DNA of 64,000 nt, from NCBI RefSeq assembly GCF_954871325.1, contig NC_088776.1, positions 45,340,569 through 45,404,568 on the forward strand, read 5' to 3'. The DNA is from Gordionus sp. m RMFG-2023. Its lineage: Eukaryota > Nematomorpha > Gordioida > Chordodea > Parachordodidae. The stretch's first letter is position 1; every line of letters begins with the position of its first letter. A program made the translations under genes and the position numbers. Of this stretch, positions 35,541 to 48,000 are shown in pieces. The notes under the pieces were generated by a model. That model worked only from the letters and a program-made list of their open reading frames with translations. It had not been told where the DNA came from and did no database searches.

Positions 35541-35638
35541 TAAATTGTTCTCTAATCGAATAAAGTTTATTAGATGCAGATGAATGCCAAATAAATAAAT
35601 AATTCTGGTAGGCTCAAAGAGTTATTTTAGTATATAAT

Positions 35639-38600
35639 CAGAGTTGGGCAGTACCGCGAATACTTGTATCTAAGATACAAGATCCTTTTGTATCTTGGAC
35701 TCAGTATCTTTTTGACATTTTTAATAAGATACTAGTATCTGTATCTAAGATCCTTTATTTTGAAAAGAATCTTGTATCTTTTTCATTTTCTTGACAAAAG
35801 ATACAGATACAGATTCTTTTTAATATTCATGTTTAAAACATTTACATATCACAGAATATAACTTTATTTTCTTCGTGGAATCATGTATTATTTTACTTAT
35901 TTTTTTCCCGCTTATTTTAAATATATCGATAACCAAAATTAGCTGGAAATTTTACAGTTCACAAAGATAGAAAGATTAAAAATAACAACACCAAAACTAG
36001 ATAAGTAAAGAATATATATTTTATATGTAATATTTTTTAATTTGTAGAATGATTAACAATAACAGTCATGAAGAAGTTAGTGAAGAAGATGAAATTATGG
36101 AAATAGGTTCTCCTGAATCAAATCCGAATCTTAAAATTCTAGATGGAAAATTTTTTAAAGTTATTCTAGTGGAAAAGTACAAGGTTCAAGCTGAATGCCA
36201 AATTTGCCCAAGTAAAAAAATTTTAAAAGGCTCAACAAATTCCTCAACAAATTTTGTTAAGCACATTAAGGTAGGTATATTTTTTTATTACATATAATTA
36301 TTGACATAATAATACCTCCTTAAGTCCCTCTTAGATAATTGTTATTTAAAGGATTTTGATTATCAAATTAAAATAATTTTGGATATATATTTGTTTTATA
36401 AGATGAGATAATTTTCTTGCAAAATCATTACTTATATATATAAAATATGTAAAATGGTGTACATTTATATTACTCATAACAATTTTTCTTTTATACATTT
36501 TAAATTGATTAAATTTTGTAAATAAATACTGTAATATAATTGTACTTATATTTTAAATAAATAAAAGTAACAAATAAAGTTAAATTCTACCATAAAGTTC
36601 TCTTATTATAGGAAATATTTAAGCAACAATTGATATATAACATTAGATAATTTTAAATGGCTCTTAATAAAATAATTATAATAAAGTAGTAATGATTTTG
36701 CAAGTATATTTTAAAAAAATCTGAAAGAGATTCAAATGATATTTATAAAATGATAAATTAACTAAATATGATATTACAAACACAGAATAATATATTAGAA
36801 AATAAAACTAATTTAAAAAATACATAAATATCATAATTCACAAACAAGTAATGTTAAATACTTATTAAAGATAATGAATAAAATAAAACTAAACTAGTAT
36901 ATATATTTTTTTTATTAGAGATGCCATTTAGGCATATATGCTGAATACAAGCTATATTTAAAACAGCACAGAAAAAAACCAGCAAATTCTAATATCATAA
37001 AAAACTAGTATATCAGAATCCTTTAATGCAATTAATAAAATAAAACCGACAATTACCCAAAATAAAATTGATAAATTGATATGTGCATTTATTGTCAAGG
37101 GTTTACACCCTTTGAGCCTAGTTGAACAGCCTGAATTTGTTACAATGATGGAAGGTTAGATAATTTATATATAGATAAATATTATGATACTCTAGATATT
37201 CTTAGTAACATTGGTTCATTTAAAATTTTTTCGAGGAGGTCTTTGCAGAGAAGAATAGAGGAAATTTTTGAAAATCATGTACATACTTTAAAAAGTACTT
37301 TAAAAGCTCAATCATATATATGCACCACGGCAGATTTGTGGTCTACAAAAACCCGTAGTTTTATGGGAATAACAGCTCACTGGGTAATATTAATATCTTA
37401 TTTAATTTTTTTAAATAAATTATTTTAAAGATAACCCGAGAAACCCTTGAAAGGTAATCAAGAGCCTTGGCATGTAGAAGAATGCCCAGCACCCATTCAT
37501 TTGATAAAATTGCTGAGTTATTGGAAGAAGTCTATAGAGAGTATGGAATTTCTGATAAACTAATTGCTACCGTCACAGATAATGCATCCAATTTTGTCAA
37601 GTCATTTAATGAATATGGTGTGAAATTAAATGTTCTTGACAATGATTTTGAGGATGATCTATTAGAGTTTAATGAAATCAATGATGGTTAGTACAAATCT
37701 TTATCTTTAGATGATATAAACAAAATAATATTACCCAGGCACATCAGGTGTGCCTGCCACACTTTGTCCTTAATAGCAACTAAAGATATTATTTCATCAG
37801 TATCGAGCTCAAAGAATCTTGGAAGGATTCATTATGGAGTAATGGGGAAATGTACAAAATATTGGAATGCATGTGGAAGGCCCAAATCTTCTGAAAAGAT
37901 AAGGGAGATAACAGGTGGTTATCAGCTAAAGGTTCCATGCGTAACGAGGTGGAACAGTTTGTATGATAGTATCACTTCATTACTAAAATATAGATCAAAT
38001 TTAAAATTATTATTTGAATCAATTGATTGTCCTATTTTAAAAGAAATAGATATTGTATATATGGAAGAATATTGTAAAGTTTTAGGCCCAGTAGCAATTG
38101 CATTAGACAAACTACAAGGGCAGAGTAGTACATTTTATGGGGAATTAGTGCCTATATTATTTGTAATTAAAAGGGACTTGGGTAAACTTGAATGTTACAA
38201 TATTGTCTCCCTTTATTAAAAGCTGTTCAAAATGCTATGGAGAAAAGATTTGGAAAATTTTTTTCTTATGATAATAAATATAATGAGGCCTTTTTGGCAT
38301 CATTATCACATCCATATTTTAAGAATCTATGGATTGAATCTGATGATAAAAAAAATATTTTCAAAAGATATTACTAAACGAAGCATTAGAGCTAGCACAA
38401 ATAGTATACCATCAAGCTCAGGATGTATCACCAATAGATATAATATCTAATAAAGAAAATGATGATTATTTTTCTTTTAGTGATGCAAACGTTGTTGAAT
38501 TCAATAATACAAACAACGTTGAGCTTGAGGTTTTAAATTATATTAAAGCCGGCGAAAAACACTCGAAATGCTTAAATTTTATCCTTTATTAATTAAGGAA

Positions 38601-39172
38601 ATTTTTTTAAAATATAATACTGCCATACCCTCATCAGCTCCTGTTGAGAGGTTATTTAGTTTTGGCACAATGTTAAATACGCCAAAACGACAAAGACTTA
38701 ATGATAAATTATTTGAAAAATTGATTATTTTAAAAAATAATTTGATTTAATTTTTTTATTTATTTGCAAATTTTCAACTCCCATTAAATATACTACTCTC
38801 CCTTCCGTGTTTATGTTATTAATGGGCAAAAACTAATATTAAAATGCCTATTATTATATTATAATAATTAACTCATTAATAAATATTTTATTAATTATTG
38901 TAAATATTCATTCTTATATGCGTATGTTATGTTTTTCACAAATAAATAATAAAAACTCTATTTATAAACTATTCTAATTTAATTGGTAATGAAAATTTAA
39001 AAGTATCTTGTATTTAAGATACTCTATTTTAGCAAAAGATACAAGTATCTTTTATCTTGTATCTTTTTGATATTTTGAAAAAGATACTAGTATCTGTATC
39101 TAAGATTCATTTTTTTATAAAGAATCTGTATCTGTATCTAGATTCTTTTTCCGGAGGACCTGCCCAACTCTG
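35639..39172 (+). mobile_element. hAT transposon, 3.5 kb, perfect 8-bp target duplication
   Basis: Terminal inverted repeats CAGAGTTGGGCAG/CTGCCCAACTCTG, a classic hAT terminus, flanked by TATATAAT on both sides (35631-35638 and 39173-39180). Subterminal regions carry many GTATCTT/AAGATAC motifs, which may bind the transposase. It contains the transposase pieces listed next. The perfect duplication suggests a relatively young insertion, although the coding region is decayed. Confidence 0.92.
36049..38750 (+). pseudogene. hAT transposase (BED finger to dimerisation domain)
   Basis: Starts MINNNSHEEVSEEDEIMEIG with a BED-type Cys block (AECQICPSKKI) at 36049-36270. After a long AT-rich gap come RHLGIYAEYKLYLKQHRKKP (36918), LICAFIVKGLHPLSLVEQPE (37079), the core YICTTADLWSTKTRSFMGIT (37315), RMPSTHSFDKIAELLEEVYR with TVTDNASNFVKSFNEYGVK (37467-37690), RCACHTLSLIATKD (37745) and VTRWNSLYDSITSLLKYRSN (37940). 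The C-terminal dimerisation block is SSAPVERLFSFGTMLNTPKR (38635-38700). Some gaps fit small introns. Others (near 38215 and 38380) look like frame changes, so the copy is probably inactive. Confidence 0.8.
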
Positions 39173-39211
39173 TATATAATATTGATAAAAAATTATGAGA
39201 CTAATTTTTAG

Positions 39212-39350
39212 CAAGCATTGATTCAAAAAGTGGAATACGAAGTTCGGGGTCGGTTTAAAAATATAAACACATCAAATGTTACATTTATCCAAATATTAGA
39301 TTTGGCAGGAGATGGTAGCAGACAAATTTCTCCAAAATATATTGACATTT
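39212..39350 (+). other. Exon-like segment, unidentified
   Basis: After TTTTTAG the frame reads QALIQKVEYEVRGRFKNINT, then SNVTFIQILDLAGDGSRQI. Composition is protein-like, and ILDLAGDGS vaguely recalls the kinesin motif VDLAGSE, but nothing else supports a kinesin. It directly follows the hAT at 35639-39172, so before that insertion it lay about 200 bp downstream of the exon ending at 35540. Confidence 0.3.
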
Positions 39351-39425
39351 TTTTTTTTGGGGGGGGGGGGGGTAGATATTTATTTAAGGGAGGGGGGTAG
39401 GAATTAATTTTTTGGGGGTATATAT
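39350..39425. repeat. G-run cluster
   Basis: A run of about 14 G is followed by further GGGGGG blocks and TTTTTGGGGGTATA within 70 bp. A similar run occurs at 6737-6748 and, as C, at 7690-7702. These match the G-rich subterminal regions of the MITE at 7664-8257, so this may be an end of that family. Confidence 0.5.
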
Positions 39426-39429
39426 TAAT

Positions 39430-40260
39430 TTTTGAAGTGTAGTTTTAACTTGTATTATAATTTTTTTTAAGCCAATAATTGATAAGATAAGATTATGATT
39501 ATCTTTGATTTTATTCTTACATAAATTTAAAAAAATGAGATCCGTCAATTAACAAATTATAAAAAATATAAAATTTTTCTTATTGAATTCCCAAAATCCA
39601 ATGTCCTATTCTAGTGATATGCTGACATTGCATGTAGATGAGATATTTAATTTAAATCAGTTTATGTAATAACTTTTGAAGGAAATCAATTAGATTAGGA
39701 GGATATCGAAATATTACTAATTTGATAAAGAAATTATTTTTTCCCTAAAATTTTTATTAAAAATAAGATTTCCATAAGTAAACAAATTTTAATTATACTC
39801 TTTATTTAATAATTAGCGATAACCAATAGTTATTGAAGATTTCCTGATTATATTTTCTTCTCATTCAAAGATCAATCCCAATGGACTAAACTAAGCACCT
39901 CTTTCATTGCTGATGGATTATTAGTAAGAATAGAAATGAAAATTTTATATTAAGTCTATTTTGAACGAAATATCAGGCAGTTGGTAATGATTTGGCTACG
40001 ATAACCAAATAAATACATCACACAGAAAATAAATTAAAAGGACCAAGAGATAAATATTACTTACTATTTCTATAAATAATTTTATAAAATAACTATTGGG
40101 GACAATATTTTCTAAAATTACATTACATATGCTTGAAAAAGAATAATGTTATAACTGATTTGTATAATATGAAATCAATATTCAAATTAGATAAAATAGA
40201 ATTAAATAATTATGTTGAACAAAAAAAATATTTGAGTGAATTTTATAAAATTATTATTTA
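39430..40260. other. AT-rich, no gene recognised
   Basis: No conserved frame. Probably the decayed interior of the element whose hAT-like tail is at 40280-40560. Confidence 0.4.
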
Positions 40261-40279
40261 GCTTATTTTTCTCTTAAAG

Positions 40280-40560
40280 CTATTGCAAATGATCAAACTA
40301 CAAAAGAAAGTATCAGCACAAAAAATTGGCTAAAATATTCTTTTATATTATCATACTGACTTTTAAACTAATTGAATTCTTATTCTAATTTAAATTAATT
40401 ATATAAATATTTATCAACTCTTCCTATTACTTCCTGTCAGTGAAAGAGCTATGAGCAAAGTGATAACCAAAACTCGAATGCGGAATTAAATTTCGGACTT
40501 TATTTAGAAAATTTACTATTTATATACAGTAAAATTGGTCTTTTGAAAAATTTACGATTG
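40280..40560 (+). pseudogene. Weak hAT C-terminal remnant
   Basis: LPVSERAMSKVITKTRMRN near 40425-40490 resembles the dimerisation block of ZMYM-type hAT transposases (S-x-x-ERSFSKL...T-x-L-R), much degraded. Confidence 0.35.
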
Positions 40561-40710
40561 ATGATATTATAACATTGCCTTGACCTATAAAAGGTTATCC
40601 AAATTAATAAAATAAGCAACGTATCTTTTTTGCAGCTTATATATAAACTTTTTTTAAATGTAAATTTATATTCGTTATAATTTACATAATTAGTTTCTTA
40701 TAATTCCAGC

Positions 40711-41200
40711 AGGGATGAGAACTAGAAACCAAACCCTGAAACCTCCTCGATATTTAGCTGAACCCAAATCCAAATTTGAACCCTTTTTTTAAATTTAGGG
40801 TTCAGGGTTAAAGACTTTTTCAAAAAAATTTTTTTAAATTATATAAAATTTATTTTTTTTTTATTTTAAACTTTCAATTTATTTATTTTCAATTATATGT
40901 AAAAAATAATATAATATAAAAAAACTGTAATTTACGGTTTTCATTTATAAAAGATTTCCTATTTAAAAAGAGTTTTTATTTAAAACAATCATTGCTAATT
41001 GACCTTTATTACTTAAATTATCATATAACACTAATTAAATAAATATAATCATTTATTAATTGAAAATTAACATATTTAGTATTGTAATTAGTCTAGTTCA
41101 AAATCACTAATCAACTATATTATTGATTTTTAAATTTATTTATCATGTCTCTTCCTAAAATTATTTTCAAGGTCCAAATCCAAATAAGTATTTATTATAA
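40711..41200. mobile_element. hAT-type MITE remnant starting CAGGGATGAGAAC
   Basis: Left end CAGGGATGAGAACTAG with CTGAACCCAAATCCAAATTTG repeats. The same terminal design (CAGGGATGCGAACCCGG) starts an element at 63451. The interior at 40880-41190 is homologous to 5720-6060. The right end was not found. Confidence 0.5.
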
Positions 41201-41399
41201 TAATCCTCAAAAAATATCAATCAAATTTAGCCAATAGTATTCTTTTAAAAAATATTTGTCCAATAAAATTCATTATAGCTTATTCGGGCCAATGTTAATA
41301 TTATACCAAATTAAAACATTCATACACTTACCATTTCATTCACTTCACATATCAAAGCAATGGTATCCAACCAGAGTTGTACATTTGCTCAAAATAAAA

Positions 41400-41695
41400 A
41401 GATCTTTGAAGATCTTAAAATTTGAAGATCTTTTATTTTTTAAAAATTTTGTGTAACGCTCTTCAAAGATCTTCATGATATTTATTTCTTTACCCCTTTA
41501 TTAAAAGCCCAGATGTTTTTCAATTTTATTAATATAATATTTCTTTTATGTTTTATACCTCTCCTCCTGCCTTGATGAAAATTGAAAAACATCTGGGCTT
41601 TTGATAAAGGGGTAAAAAAATAAATATCATGAAGATCGTTACACAAAATTTTTAAAAAATAAAAAATCTTCAAATTTTACGATCTTCAAATTTTA
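41400..41695. repeat. Large palindrome with about 115-bp arms
   Basis: 41409-41526 and 41578-41690 are inverted copies (for example AAAAGCCCAGATGTTTTTCA at 41506 and its inverse at 41582) around a 50-bp centre. Identity is high, with only scattered changes, so it is either young or maintained. No protein. Overlapping inverse frames on both strands are a by-product of the symmetry. Confidence 0.85.
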
Positions 41696-41870
41696 CGATC
41701 TTCAAATTTTACGATCTTCAAATTTTACTATCTTCAAATTTTACGATCTTCAAAGATCTAGATCTTTTAAGATCGTTGCTCAAATTTTTTTATAAATAAA
41801 AGATCTTCAAATTTTACGATCTTCAAAGATCTTGCTCAAATTTTTCAGCTAGATCTCGCTCAAAAATCTT
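41660..41870. repeat. 16-bp CTTCAAATTTTACGAT tandem repeat
   Basis: Five near-perfect copies of CTTCAAATTTTACGAT at 41669-41755 directly follow the palindrome, with AGATCTTCAAAGATCT-like palindromes and further scattered copies to 41870. Probably the subterminal region of a foldback-type element. Confidence 0.8.
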
Positions 41871-41959
41871 CAAAGAAGATCTTTTGTTATAATTTTTTCC
41901 GATTTTTTATAATTATAATATCTTTTATAAATTAGATGCTTCAACAAAACCCAACTACC

Positions 41960-42660
41960 AATTTAAGAAAAAACAAACCAAGTTAAAAAGCAGAATACGC
42001 AAAATGCATTGTTACCATTATTCCAGAGGTATGTGATGCTATATGGAAAACTTTAAAAGATATTCATATGCCAGTTCCAACTAGATAACATTAGGAGAAG
42101 TTATTATAAATTTAGATATTAATATATTTTTAGATTGCACAAAAATATTTTGGGAAACATGGATTTCCAAACTGCCTTGGCTCATTAGATGGTAAGCACA
42201 TATGTAGAAAACAAAGTGATGGTGTTACTTTCAGAAATAGTATTTTATATCAAAGTAAATTTTTAATATTAATAAATTATTTTTAATTATTTTAGAATTA
42301 GAAAATCCTATATCATATAATATCATTGTCTGATCTAGCCTCCTTAAAAAACTTATGAAACCTTATCCTATGAAAAATACCAGTCCAGAAGCAAAATATT
42401 ATAAGTTAAGTAGTGATTGAATACACATTTGGTATAACTACTGATAAGTTTGCCATTAATTCTAAAGATATAAAGTGCTCAGTTGAAAATGCATATAAAA
42501 TATATTATTTATTATGATAAAATTGAATAAACACTTAATATTATACCTATTCTTGAAAATTTAGAGATCAGTAGAACTTTAAATGTATCAAGTACCAATT
42601 CAGGAGGAATCAGATATTTATTTAAAGACTATTTTAATTCTTGAATTTATGTATCTATTT
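41960..42660 (+). pseudogene. PIF/Harbinger transposase remnant
   Basis: Around 42130-42230 the frame reads IAQKYFGKHGFPNCLGSLDG, then KHICRKQ. FPNC-x-G-x-x-DGKH is the first catalytic Asp block of PIF/Harbinger (DDE_4) transposases. An upstream piece IIPEVCDAIWKTLKDIHMPV fits the preceding region with a short intron between. Downstream similarity is lost in stops. No ends found. Confidence 0.65.
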
Positions 42661-42686
42661 AACATTTTATATCATTATATATTAAA

Positions 42687-44345
42687 CTAGCTGATAGCCC
42701 ATCAAGATTGATGGGGAATCATAATTTTCTCCTTTATTCAATGATGTATAAATTTGAAATTTTCCTATTTTATGAGATCTTATTCAGAAATTTATATTTA
42801 TTAGGATCAGGGGTTATTTTAAAATTTTTCATTATTTTTAATAAATTATGTTTATGAAATTTTTTGGATTATAAATTGCAAATAAATGAATAAAAATCTA
42901 GTTATTTATAAATGGTAAGTAGACATATAGTTTATAATCCTCTATAATATATAATTATTTATAAAATATTAGGTAAAGCCACTTTTACAGACGTATTACA
43001 GTTAATATTTTTAAAATTTACTAATAAATGCTTTTGATAATAAATATAAGTAATAATTTGCTTTAAATTATTTAACGCCATCTATTTATTAAAAATATTA
43101 TTAAATTTAAACATCATATTATTCATCCCACAATGGATGTAATAATTTAAATATATTTTCTTCTCTTTTTTTACGTGTTTTTTAGTAAGCTATTTTTTTC
43201 TTCTTTGAAAAACAGTTTTGAGTTAAATTTTTAATAAGAATATATTTTTGATATTTTACAAACTACTATTATATTAAGATATAATTTACCAACTAGAGGT
43301 GGTGCGATAATATATAAAATCTTAATTGTTTCATCATATCATTCTGGTCCTTATTTTATAGTTAGAAAATATTTTATTTCTAATATGGCATCCTTTCCGT
43401 GTAAATAACTCAAGGCTTCAATATATTTGCATAATTATTTCTTCCAAAGATTTTTAGTATTTTTATTTTATCAATTTATCCAACATAATAAATTCTAATA
43501 TTAGTTTACATCGTGAGTGTCATGGCTATGACTGCAAATTAACTAGCATTTATTTGTCTTGCTATGTAATTTAAGATTATTATTACAGCGGCCGAGAGCA
43601 TATGATTGCATATTTTAGATAAACAATAATAGTCAATTGTGTAGTCGTTTATATATCATTAAAAATGGAAGATAATCTTTTAAAAATTTATTATCTCACA
43701 ATAATTTTCTCGATTACTTATCTAGCTTCCATCATTCATCTAAGAGGAAGCTCTAACTACCATGGTTTTATGATTTGGATTGGTCGTTTATAATCTCTTC
43801 TTCAAGAATTGTTAATTTGGTTTACGCCTATAAATTTTATTAGTCCATTCAATAAAACATTGTCAAAAATGGTAACAGAGAGTTATATTAGTTTTATGAC
43901 CGTTTGTCAATGTAACTTGCTAAGAATTATATAGCCATATGTGGTTTTTCCATTATCAATTGAGACATATGTATGAATTATTTTACCTTTTTATCACTTG
44001 TAATTCTTTAGACGCATTTTTTTATATCAGCAACGAAAATATTATATAATTTAATAAATAGATTTTGTATTAAAATATAATATTTTTAGAAATGTCTAGT
44101 ATTGTTTTAATTATTTATATGATAGATTATTTTGTTTCCAAAGTTTAATAAATGGCAAAATATGGAATTCAGAATAATGTTCAGTGTTAACAAATTTAAA
44201 AAAAGATAATATATTAATATAAAACCCTGCCGAAGGCCGTACAAAAGCGGGAATGCCCGCAAAATGGGAAGTATGGGGGCGAAGCTCCAATAATTTTTTT
44301 TTAGTTGAGCCCCCTGAGATTGTAAAGGCTAGCGACGCCCTGGAT
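42687..44345 (-). mobile_element. Helitron fossil, 3' end at the left
   Basis: Read on the minus strand the left end is an 8-bp perfect hairpin CCCATCAA-TC-TTGATGGG (42715-42698), then CTATCAG and CTAG followed by T. This is the Helitron 3' signature (hairpin, CTRR, insertion before T). Minus-strand frames at 43960-43640 retain weak similarity to the Helitron Rep/Hel region (FIEWTNKIYRRKPN). The right side at 44222-44340 is an unusually GC-rich block with stacked hairpins, taken as the 5' region. The exact 5' end is uncertain and the element is heavily decayed. Confidence 0.55.
44222..44340. repeat. GC-rich block of consecutive short hairpins
   Basis: GCC-GAA-GGC, GCGGG-AATG-CCCGC and GGGGC-GAA-GCTCC follow each other within 65 bp, in a region that is otherwise about 75% A+T. 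TTGAGCCCCCTGAG and GCGACGCCCTGG follow. Probably the 5' subterminal part of the Helitron. A structured RNA is an alternative. Confidence 0.6.
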
Positions 44346-44739
44346 AGGGCTTGGAAACAATTTAAAATGCTATTAAATTATATTTATTTTATTGTTTTAA
44401 AATATGAATGTTGAGGAACTATTAGCATTACTAAATTTATTCGTAGAGTCTGTTGAATTTCTTTCCCCCAAAATGGATCAACATTTAATTTAGGTTAATT
44501 ATTTCATCTGAAAATAGAAATTAATAATGCAAATCAATAAATCTTAAAGTCAGATTTGTTTAAAAGAAAATTTTCTAAAAAGCTTGACTGCATGTTTTCA
44601 ATTTCAAACTGCAAGTAATTTAATTTATAATATTTTTTTTTTAAACATTAGGCTTTTTGATCTCAAATTTTAATATCTTATGACTGATTCAGAATATCTT
44701 AATTTTTATACTAGGGAATCCTTGTAATTTTTAATTCTA

Positions 44740-45110
44740 TATTTAAAACTTATAGAACATGATACAAATGTAGAGAGTGATCAAGTTGAAGATGAGCAAA
44801 CATTCAATTTATATTGTATAGGTATAAAAGCTCATAAACGTTCCATTTCAAGCCAAGATTATAATAAAACACTAGCAATCTAGAGCAAGAATATATTGTT
44901 TATTATACTATAAGGATTTACTGACATTTTATGGGAAAAGCGACTGAAACTCCCTAGATTCGATCTTAGCTAGAAAAATACTTTGTATACCTGTAATTAG
45001 TACACCTATCAAAAGAATCCATCGCTGGATTCATATTCAATACCAAAAGAATCTCTATATTCCCTATCAATTTCTACGAAATAATATTTATCTACGACAA
45101 TTATAGTTTA
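44740..45110 (+). pseudogene. hAT transposase C-terminal remnant
   Basis: VESDQVEDEQTFNLY near 44770 is followed by a degraded dimerisation block (PRFDLS, then CIPVISTPIKRIHRWIHIQY near 44955-45050). The order matches the C-terminus of Ac/hobo-type transposases. Ends not seen. Confidence 0.45.
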
Positions 45111-46019
45111 ACTAATAATTTCTAATTTATTTATATTTCTTACTATATATTTTATTTGCGTTCCAAAGTTTTAACAAAATCGATAGAATATTACTGATGA
45201 TGTATGACTCTGACCTGAGTAAAAGACGATTTCTTAATCTATTTCAGAGTATAATAAATACATAAATTTATATAGAGACTGGACAGGAAATGAATAATTA
45301 AACTATATTATCAATGTTAGAACTAAAAATGTCAAAATAAGTTTAAAAATTTATATATCGAATTATAAGTTAAATTCATTTTTAAAATATGTAGCACCTC
45401 ACAAGCCAATTCATGAGGCTTTGGCTAATTTGGCGCGCCGATGAATGATAAAAGATTTAAAAACTGCCTCCACGTATTATCTGCAAACGGATGAAAGTAA
45501 ACATTTATCTGGTGTAAAATATGTTTTAATTAAGTTAAGATTAATATTGTCGTTGATAAGAGGTTTCATATATTTTGTGAAAATAATAAGCATCTCTTTT
45601 TCTCCAATTAAAGATTCATATTTTTTTAAATCCCGTTAAACAGATCTTTTTTTGATGTTTTTAGATATAAATAATTATGATGTTTAATTAATTATAAATC
45701 TATAATATTCACATGTTTTATATTTGTACAAAAAAAAACGAATCGAATAATTGCAATATTCATATTCGTGCCAATTGCATAATTTATTAATCATTTTTTC
45801 TATATAAAAAATAAATTAATGTGGATGTTTTAAAATAACACTTTTAAGGATTCTCTAAACTAATTGTCATTAGCATATAACAAAATTTACAGAAAATAAA
45901 AGAAATAAAACACAATGATTTCATATAACATTATTCAAACTAATTGGCCAAAAACACCCTATTTTTAGAATTAGAATTGCTTATTAAAATATCTAAATTG
46001 TTTCTTCAATCTAATATTT

Positions 46020-48000
46020 AAATTTTATTAAAATTTTTTAAAAATGTACAACTATCTCATTTTATAAACATCAAAATATAATACAGAAAAAATATAATAT
46101 GCTAGATCCGAATTTGACAATAACCAGTTTTTCAAGCCTAAAGTCTTTCTAATGGTTTCTTCCTTCAAAGTCATTCTATTCATCATTATCATATTTGTAC
46201 CTGAGAATAACCGCTCACATGAAGCAGAAGATCCCTGAATGGACAATATATTAGTTGCCATTTTCGTCAACACGGGAAAACGATTCCTATGCAATCTCCA
46301 CCATTCTAGCGGGCTCTTATTAGACGTGATTCTTAATTCATCAACCTCACATATTGATGAGGTGAAATTTTGTTTAAAACTTTTATGCATATTTGTTTTT
46401 ACTATTGGATTAACTGTTGTTGTATCGATTTCGATATTATATTGTACTTTCATTATATATACCCATAAATTTTTGTAATAGATTTGTTGTATCTATGTTA
46501 TATGACACAGGTAATTGTTCAAAAAATTCATTTCTAATCTAGGATCTAATATGGTTGATATTATGGTTTCAATATTTGTTAGGAGGGGTGTACCGATACC
46601 CCTTTTTGGAGGCCGATCCGATCCGATATTCTCGATATTAAATTGATATCGGCCGATTACCGATCCGATATCATATCTAATTTTGTATTCTGTAGAGATA
46701 CCAATGGTTTTAATTTTTAAAATACTTTTTATTAGTATAACATCTATAATTTAATTCTACCATAACTTATGTCATTTGAATATTATAATGATCAGTTATA
46801 TTTTATATTCAATTTAATTGCAATTCTACAAGTATATAAAATATTTTTATTGTTAAATCACTTTTATATAAATCTATAAAGTAATAAACAAATATATTAT
46901 GAAATTTGAAATAAATAATTAAAATATTATTTAACATTAATATATTGAAGATTTCAATTTCAAATTTATCAGAGGTCAGTCTGCGGCGATGGTAACTGTC
47001 AATATCACCAGCTTCACTAAAAAGAGATTCTGAAGAGATTATCGCACACATTTATAAGCAGAATACGCAAAAAAAATAATACGGCAGAATGTTAATTAAT
47101 TAATTATTATTATTAAAAAAATATACATAAAATAAATTTCTAATTTATAAAAATAAATGATTTTAAATATAACCTTTTAAAAAAATTTTGTTAAAGACGC
47201 CATTTTTTATCGGATTGGATCGGATCGGAAAATTTTATAATATTGTCCGATAACCGATATTTTAAAATGGATTAGATATCGGCTCGATCCGATATAAAAT
47301 ATCGGTACATCCCTATTTGTTAGGTTATAATAATTTTATATTATGTCAATAGCATTAAGAAATGCGGTCCAATGAATTTAGTTCCATTAAAGAAATATAA
47401 AAAGGGATAACTAGATTTAAAGTAGGATGTATGTCAAAACACATATGTTCGGTAAAATCAAAAAAGGTCTTTAATTTGTTTTGTATATTTATTAAAGTCG
47501 TTTATTATCCGGGTAAAAATTATATAAGTAATTAAAATTTAATTACTTTACTCAGTTGTCTTTCTTCGATATTAGATATATCTGAGTCACAACGTCAATG
47601 GCCCTTCTCATTTTAATAGTCCTTTCGACCATTATATAAGAGCTATTCCATCTTATGGATGTAAATATCATTCATATATAGTTTAATTGAGGGTATTGAA
47701 CAAATTTTTACGTTTAGATTTAAAGCTCCAGCAAAGATTTAAATTCATTTGTGGCAAGAATTTTAAATGGTGTATTTTTAAGAAATTTTTTTAATAAATA
47801 ATGTTTAATACAACAATATTTGTTTTGGTTAAATCATTTAAATAGTTTTCTATTGTATTATTATCTTGAATCTTGTGATGAAATCTTTTATTTTGATTAA
47901 TTAGTGCAGAGGTGGTTTGTTTCTTACACATTATTTCTACCTTATACAAATTTTACATATGTCAGTTTCTGTTTTAGAATCAAGAAGATTCCATAGAATC
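46020..48000 (-). pseudogene. hAT transposase fossil split by another hAT element
   Basis: On the minus strand, IRWNSSYIMVERTIKMRRAI (about 47650-47590), LTEHMCFDIHPTLNLVIPFY (about 47460-47400) and, in the 133-codon frame at 46453-46052, PLEWWRLHRNRFPVLTKMAT and SIQGSSASCERLFSGTNMIM. That order is core to dimerisation domain. The element at 46583-47315 separates the last two. The 3' part is well preserved. Confidence 0.75.
46583..47315 (-). mobile_element. 733-bp hAT element nested in the hAT fossil
   Basis: Ends GAGGGGTGTACCGATA and, inverted, TAGGGATGTACCGATA. TTTGTTAG flanks both sides (46575-46582, 47316-47323), a perfect 8-bp duplication. Subterminal GATCCGAT/ATCGGATC repeats. A minus-strand dimerisation remnant, SSESLFSEAGDIDSYHRRRL (47051-46809), shows it is an internally deleted derivative of an autonomous hAT. 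Confidence 0.88.

Noticed and set aside
39212-39350. Kinesin motor fragment
   Set aside because: Only ILDLAGDGS resembles the VDLAGSE motif; no P-loop or switch I found nearby.
41256-41673. Short genes on both strands around 41.5 kb
   Set aside because: They are mirror images generated by the large palindrome and contain no conserved sequence.
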